Assembly: GCA_023213395.1 (NCBI GenBank)
Contig: CM041465.1
Coordinates: 80,049,741 to 80,113,740 of the forward strand
DNA length: 64,000 nt
Source: Cycas panzhihuaensis
Lineage: Eukaryota; Cycadophyta
Direction: 5' to 3'
Shown: positions 59,951-64,000 of the stretch, piece by piece
Position numbering within the stretch: position 1 is the stretch's first letter
How the letters are laid out: every line of letters begins with the position of its first letter
Notes under the pieces: generated by a model
Databases searched by the model: none
What the model was told of the DNA's origin: nothing
The model's input: the letters and a program-made list of their open reading frames with translations, nothing else
Translations under genes and position numbers: made by a program

Positions 59951-62624
59951 CTATATAAGGAAACTCAATGAAAATGGAATTCATTTTCATGGGCTCATGA
60001 ACAATTCAGAGCCATTCTCCTTATGTAACAGAGTGTCACCCAGCTTCAGAGGTATATAGGAAGAGATCAGATCATCAAATTGGGACACAGAGACAGCCAG
60101 TGAGACCAGAGGGACGAGATGGCAGTAGCAAGGCTAGATCTGATGAGTGGATCACGCCTTCCCCAACCCATTTCATCATTTAAGTTTCGTAGCTTTTGGC
60201 ATTTTTTGATGTAGTTTTGGGCCCCTTATGGGAAAATAGCGATATCTTAGAGTCTGATTTAGACCCAACGAGAGGGGGGACGAGGGCATTAGATAGCCCT
60301 AATCCCAGTGGGCCAGAGCATAGCCTATCTAGGCAAAATTTCTTGATTTTTTGGGCAAGAAACCCCCTATAATGTGGGGGTGACGTTGGAACTATGACAA
60401 ATATCGTGGTGCCACAATCTTTACCATGGGCCTACTGAGATTGTGCTAAAATCTTAGCGGGCCCCATGTTAAACTCTATGGTACCACACAGTTTAGCATG
60501 ATGCAAAGGCAGATAAGTTGAAAGACATAAAAGATGGCCTTAAGGAGATACAAACCTCAGTAAGAGAGGAATGAGGGGTAGTCCTGAAGGCAGGCAAGTA
60601 GGTTTAGATGGATTTTGATTGGTTTCTTGGGTGTTTTGTAGGCAGTTATCGCAGTGGACAACTACAAGAATATAGGAGTAGCTATACTCATTTTTATCAA
60701 GATGATATCTCGAGGAGACTAGTGAGTGCTGGGAAGGTGTGGCCTATTGAAAGCCATCCAAACACTGTAGTACACATTCGACCAGTGCCTCCTAGTGGAC
60801 ATTATCTCACATTGAAGTCGATGGAGGTGTGTATTCCATCTCCTCTAAGTGGGAGATGTCACAGTCACACCATGAGATGTTAGGAGGATCCTAGAAGTAT
60901 CGGTGGCAGAAGCACCAATGTCACTAGGCACATTGCCTAGTAATGATATTGCACACAAGGTGGCAGTGACTTATTTCACAGGTCAGGACTGGTGGGAGAG
61001 GAGAGGCATATCGATTTAGAGTATAATCATGTTTAGGATTCCTCGTGTGAGGAAATTGATTACACTATGCATTATATTCTAGATATCTCAGAAATAGAAT
61101 TATAGGGAGATACCAGGTAGGTGGATGGACACGGTGAGGAGATACAAGGCCGGGGAGAGGTTGGACTAGGCCACGTTGATAGTGGCGAACTTGGTCGCCC
61201 AGTTAGATGCCATTAGGGGAGTTGGGAGAGGAGGACTATGCTACATCGAATGTTCTATGGATATAAGTTTTTGAACATCTTGAACCCCTATTTAAAGGAT
61301 TCTAGACCATGAGAAATCTTTATTTCAATTTATCTTTTCTGCCAGTAATAAGTATTAGAGGAGGACTATCTTATAGCATGCTACTGTAGTGTTGGTTCTT
61401 TGATCATTTTGGAGTAGTATAACCACGAGGAGGGCCACACCCGATTTTAGCATGGGCTCCCGTGGTCCACAAGTGGCAGACTTGGTTCAGGGGAACCAAG
61501 GACTAGACACATGTCAGGTGTTCAGTGGAGGCTACATCACTAGACTCCTCACCATGGCAAACTATACATCAGATCCATATAGAGGGGTGAGATGGGATAG
61601 TGATGACGAGGTAGGAGGAGCAGGAGGTGCCCCTGGCAAGGGAGATGATGACGATGGAGATGATGGGGGTGATGGGGGCCAACCGATCGGGAGTAACAGG
61701 TGGAGAGGTGGGTCCATCAAGGACTACAAGAGGAGAGACAGGACCATTAGGAGCCATAGGAGGAGAGGTGGGACCTTCAAGGACTGCAGGGAGAGGTGGA
61801 GCTTCCTAGACACCACTTCAAAAGCTAAGGATAGTGGGGAGAGTTCAAGCAGCAACAACACCAGCAGAGGAGGGCAGAGATGCCCCAATAAGCCAAGCAG
61901 TCAGAGAGGTGGTACTAGAGGAGGAGGAGGTACCAGCAGGAGGAGGTGATCATTTGAGTTAGGGACCCAGTAGTCCCAGCAGGTGAGATGCTACCATTTT
62001 CTGTCGTCTTTCGATCACTAGATATCTAGTTACAACACTTTGTTTGATTTGTTAGGTATAGATATATACATATTGACACGTGGCATGTTGGATTTTGTAG
62101 GAGCAATGGACATCGGGAGTTTAGTTGAGGCAGTAGTCTGGGAGATGTTCCCCCGGGCCTATGCATAGGGACAACCTCCTATCCAGGTAGGAGAGGAGCC
62201 ACGGTCGGTAGGGGACCACACGATCGCGTTTGCCCCATTAGTTAGGGCTAGAGACATGTGGGTGTCAGAGTCCCAAGAGCACGAGGCACGAGTGCGATGG
62301 CTACAAGGAGAGCTAGATGTGACCAGAGTAACGAGAGATACTTTACGAGGCTAAGTCCAGTCTCTAAAGGCTCAGGGATGAGCAGGTGGTGATGCATAGA
62401 GTCACATCAGGATAGCAATACTGGAGGAGCGACTTCGAGGAGTGGAGGGTGAGAGGGATTGTATCCAAACACGATACGATCGGCTGGTGGACCAGATGGA
62501 ATCGAGATCGTCATGGAGTAGGACATATACCCACACAGCAACAATGACCCCAAGGAGGCCTCAGGATGAGGGGAGCGAGGCAAGGAGCTCCCATAGGCAC
62601 AAGAGGAGTTTGAGAGGCATGTGA
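59951..62624 (+). pseudogene. D: antisense gene with mobile domain-like part and helical tail
   Basis: TATA box TATATAAGG at 59951; acceptor-like GTTTTGTAG ending 60641. Main exon: the conserved start region YTHFYQDDISRRLVSAGKVW, then ERRGIS, RIPRVRKLIT, LVAQLDAIRG and VRWDSDDE, in shifting frames. A 117-bp insertion at 61240-61356 disrupts it. Intron 61983-62100 (GTGAGA to TTTTGTAG), matching B in place and length. Last exon: PLVRARDMWVSESQEHEARV then ILEERLRGVEGERDCIQTRY, a likely coiled coil, ending RSLRGM with a stop at 62622-62624. Resembles plant mobile domain proteins of transposons; assignment by pattern only. Confidence 0.6.
61227..61369. repeat. 117-bp insertion with 13-bp direct repeats
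   Basis: AGAGGAGGACTAT occurs at 61227-61239 and 61357-61369; the B copy has one version of it near 44334. The 117 bases between are AT-rich, unlike the surroundings, and absent from B. The long duplication suggests a LINE-type target-primed event or repair filler rather than an LTR element. Confidence 0.75.
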
Positions 62625-62639
62625 TCCCTAGGAGAGGGA

Positions 62640-63465
62640 TCACATAGACCAGGAGATGATACCCTAGGAGCAAGACATCATTAGAGAGTAGGATACAACT
62701 ATTTTTGATTTGATATGGGAAAGCTCCAGACCTCGAGGGAGTCACCATATGTGGCCACATGATTATACTCCTCCTTGCAAGGATTTTGGCTTCTTGTAGA
62801 TGATGTACCATACCATTTGTATGATATGACACATGATGATTTTGTGTATATAGACGGGGCCATCGACACCCTATTTGATATATGCTGATGTGTGTGATGA
62901 TACATGATGATGGATGATATTGTGTTTGCTTTTATATATATGTGTGTGTGTGTATGTATGAGGGTGCATAGATGCACGATGAGCTATGGATCATGATGTT
63001 TTGAGTCGATTATTATATGGTTTATATTAGAGGATTGTTTGAGCTACACACACTTCCTTTCATGCAGGGCCATATTCCTAGCAGGCACACACACAATCAC
63101 CATGAGCATCAGTGATGGACATATGTAAGGTTAGGAGGTAGGGTGCCATACATGTCCATATAGGAGCATAGTAGGATATGCAAAGGAAACACTAGTAGGA
63201 AGGGAGTGACAATACTCCAACACGCCATCCTAGTTACGTAATGTTTCCAGGCTCAGGAGCGACAGGGACAACATACCCAATTAGGAAGACAGGGCCCCTA
63301 GAGAAAGGGGGATAAGAGGTTCCATAGGAAGAAACCAAAAGAAGCGAGAAAGGCCATCCTAAACTGCCATTCCACCCATGATTAGGAGGAATGGAGACAT
63401 GCATAGGGTGGTAGTTTAGGCTTATTTTGAAGTGCAAAGAGAAGAGTAACATAATCATGCATAAT
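62640..63465. other. D: spacer between antisense gene and integrase
   Basis: Counterpart of 45640-46387. Includes a TG/TA-rich stretch at 62930-62960 and an acceptor-like TTTCATGCAG ending 63067. No gene supported. Confidence 0.5.
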
Positions 63466-63717
63466 TTTTTTTTAGGAATTTCCCATTAATGGCCTTCTCG
63501 AATTCGAGGACCTCCAGGGTAGTGATCCTTTAAGCACTGGTCCCGAGGCTCTCAAGAACGACAAAGGGGCCAACCCACTTGGATTTGAATTTAGTCAGGC
63601 AATCATGGAGATATTCCAATTTGAAGACGTGGTCCCTAGGATGTAAAGGATGGGAATAAAGGTGCTTATTGTAGGTCCTTCATGCCTTAGCCTTAGAGGC
63701 AAGGTTGGCTTGGTAGG
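63466..63717 (-). pseudogene. D: integrase C-terminus, cut by LTR E
   Basis: Minus-strand text for the integrase tail (KFKSKWVGPFVVLESLGT region, then FEKAINGKFLKK) aligns with 35436-35700 and 46388-46650. At 63717 the match stops inside the segment that in A and B continues upstream, and an opposite-strand LTR starts. Confidence 0.75.
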
Positions 63718-64000
63718 TGTTTCTCAATTCCCAGGAATGGGTTCTTGGCAAGTCAAATCAGGTAAGTATAGGTATGTTTCTAACCTTTACCTTTGTTACT
63801 CTTATAGAAAGGTAAATCGAAGCATCCCTTCATTGCATGGCTAACTGATGCACTCGAGTGATCATCTTGCACTGGTTGCTTGATCATACTGCTTGTTACT
63901 CTTTTAGCCTATGACGATCAGTGGGACATGCATCCCCATGGCACTCCACAACCCTCCTATGCACCTCTATGTTGTCCTAGGCACCACTCAGCTTGCATGG
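63718..64000 (+). repeat. LTR start of a plus-strand Tat element E (partial)
   Basis: TGTTTCTCAATTCCCAGGAA is the LTR start read on the plus strand. The next 280 bases are the reverse complement of 58200-58487 with modest differences. It is the first 283 bases of an LTR; whether this is a 5' LTR, 3' LTR or solo LTR is outside the window. The left flank GTAGG (63713-63717) is the expected TSD. Confidence 0.87.

Larger units (their letters stand above)
55374..63717 (-). mobile_element. Tat-type gypsy element D (minus), 3' half in window
   Basis: Left end is its 3' LTR (55374-58487), then PPT (58488-58497), RNase HI-like domain, antisense gene, spacer and the integrase C-terminus, where the plus-strand LTR E begins. 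The left flank of the LTR is A's gag without any primer site, which shows that the LTR belongs to D and not to A. The left TSD should be GGACA (55369-55373); its partner is outside the window. Confidence 0.75.

Overview
This window is plant nuclear repeat DNA. It carries nested, decayed LTR retrotransposons from edge to edge. Evidence for a plant: Ty1/copia and Ty3/gypsy elements primed by initiator-Met tRNA (TGGTATTAGAGC), a chromovirus with a C-terminal chromodomain, and long-LTR Tat-type gypsy elements with an RNase HI-like domain and an antisense gene. No host gene, rRNA, tRNA or CRISPR array was found. Stops mostly look like CAA/CAG/CGA to TAA/TAG/TGA or TGG to TAG/TGA changes, as expected for methylated, deaminating heterochromatin. 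The species cannot be named from the sequence.

Layout. 1-4477: copia element C1 (+), left LTR cut by the window edge. 4533-11875: complete copia C2 (-), 7.3 kb, with target site duplication (TSD) CTTTT. It lies in a C1-related remnant (C1b: 4478-4532 plus 11876-12229). 12230-22252: old gypsy G1 (+), interrupted by copia C3 (15500-20655, two 190-bp LTRs). From 22253 onward comes Tat-type DNA, mostly on the minus strand and richer in GC. Element A has its 3' LTR at 22253-31857, split by the chromovirus G2 plus a TRIM-like unit (23522-29842, TSD GAATT). Its interior is 31858-38967 plus 53454-55373. Element B (38968-53448, TSD GTAGC) sits in A's protease gene. Element D (55374 to beyond the window) sits in A's gag. 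A plus-strand Tat LTR (E, 63718-64000) sits in D's integrase. The right half therefore reads as insertions inside insertions rather than a tandem array.

Gene logic. Copias: gag, protease, integrase, RT, RNase H. G1/G2: gag, protease, RT, RNase H, integrase (G2 adds a chromodomain). Tat elements, read on the minus strand: gag, protease, RT, RNase H, integrase, then a plus-strand antisense gene, then a second RNase HI-like domain, a polypurine tract (PPT) and the LTR. The antisense gene has its own TATA box, plausible introns, a domain resembling plant mobile domain proteins, and a helical tail.

Most interesting are the antisense gene with the adjoining RNase HI domain (catalytic residues intact in D), and the in-frame deletion in B that removes RT, RNase H and most of integrase although B has matching LTRs and a TSD.
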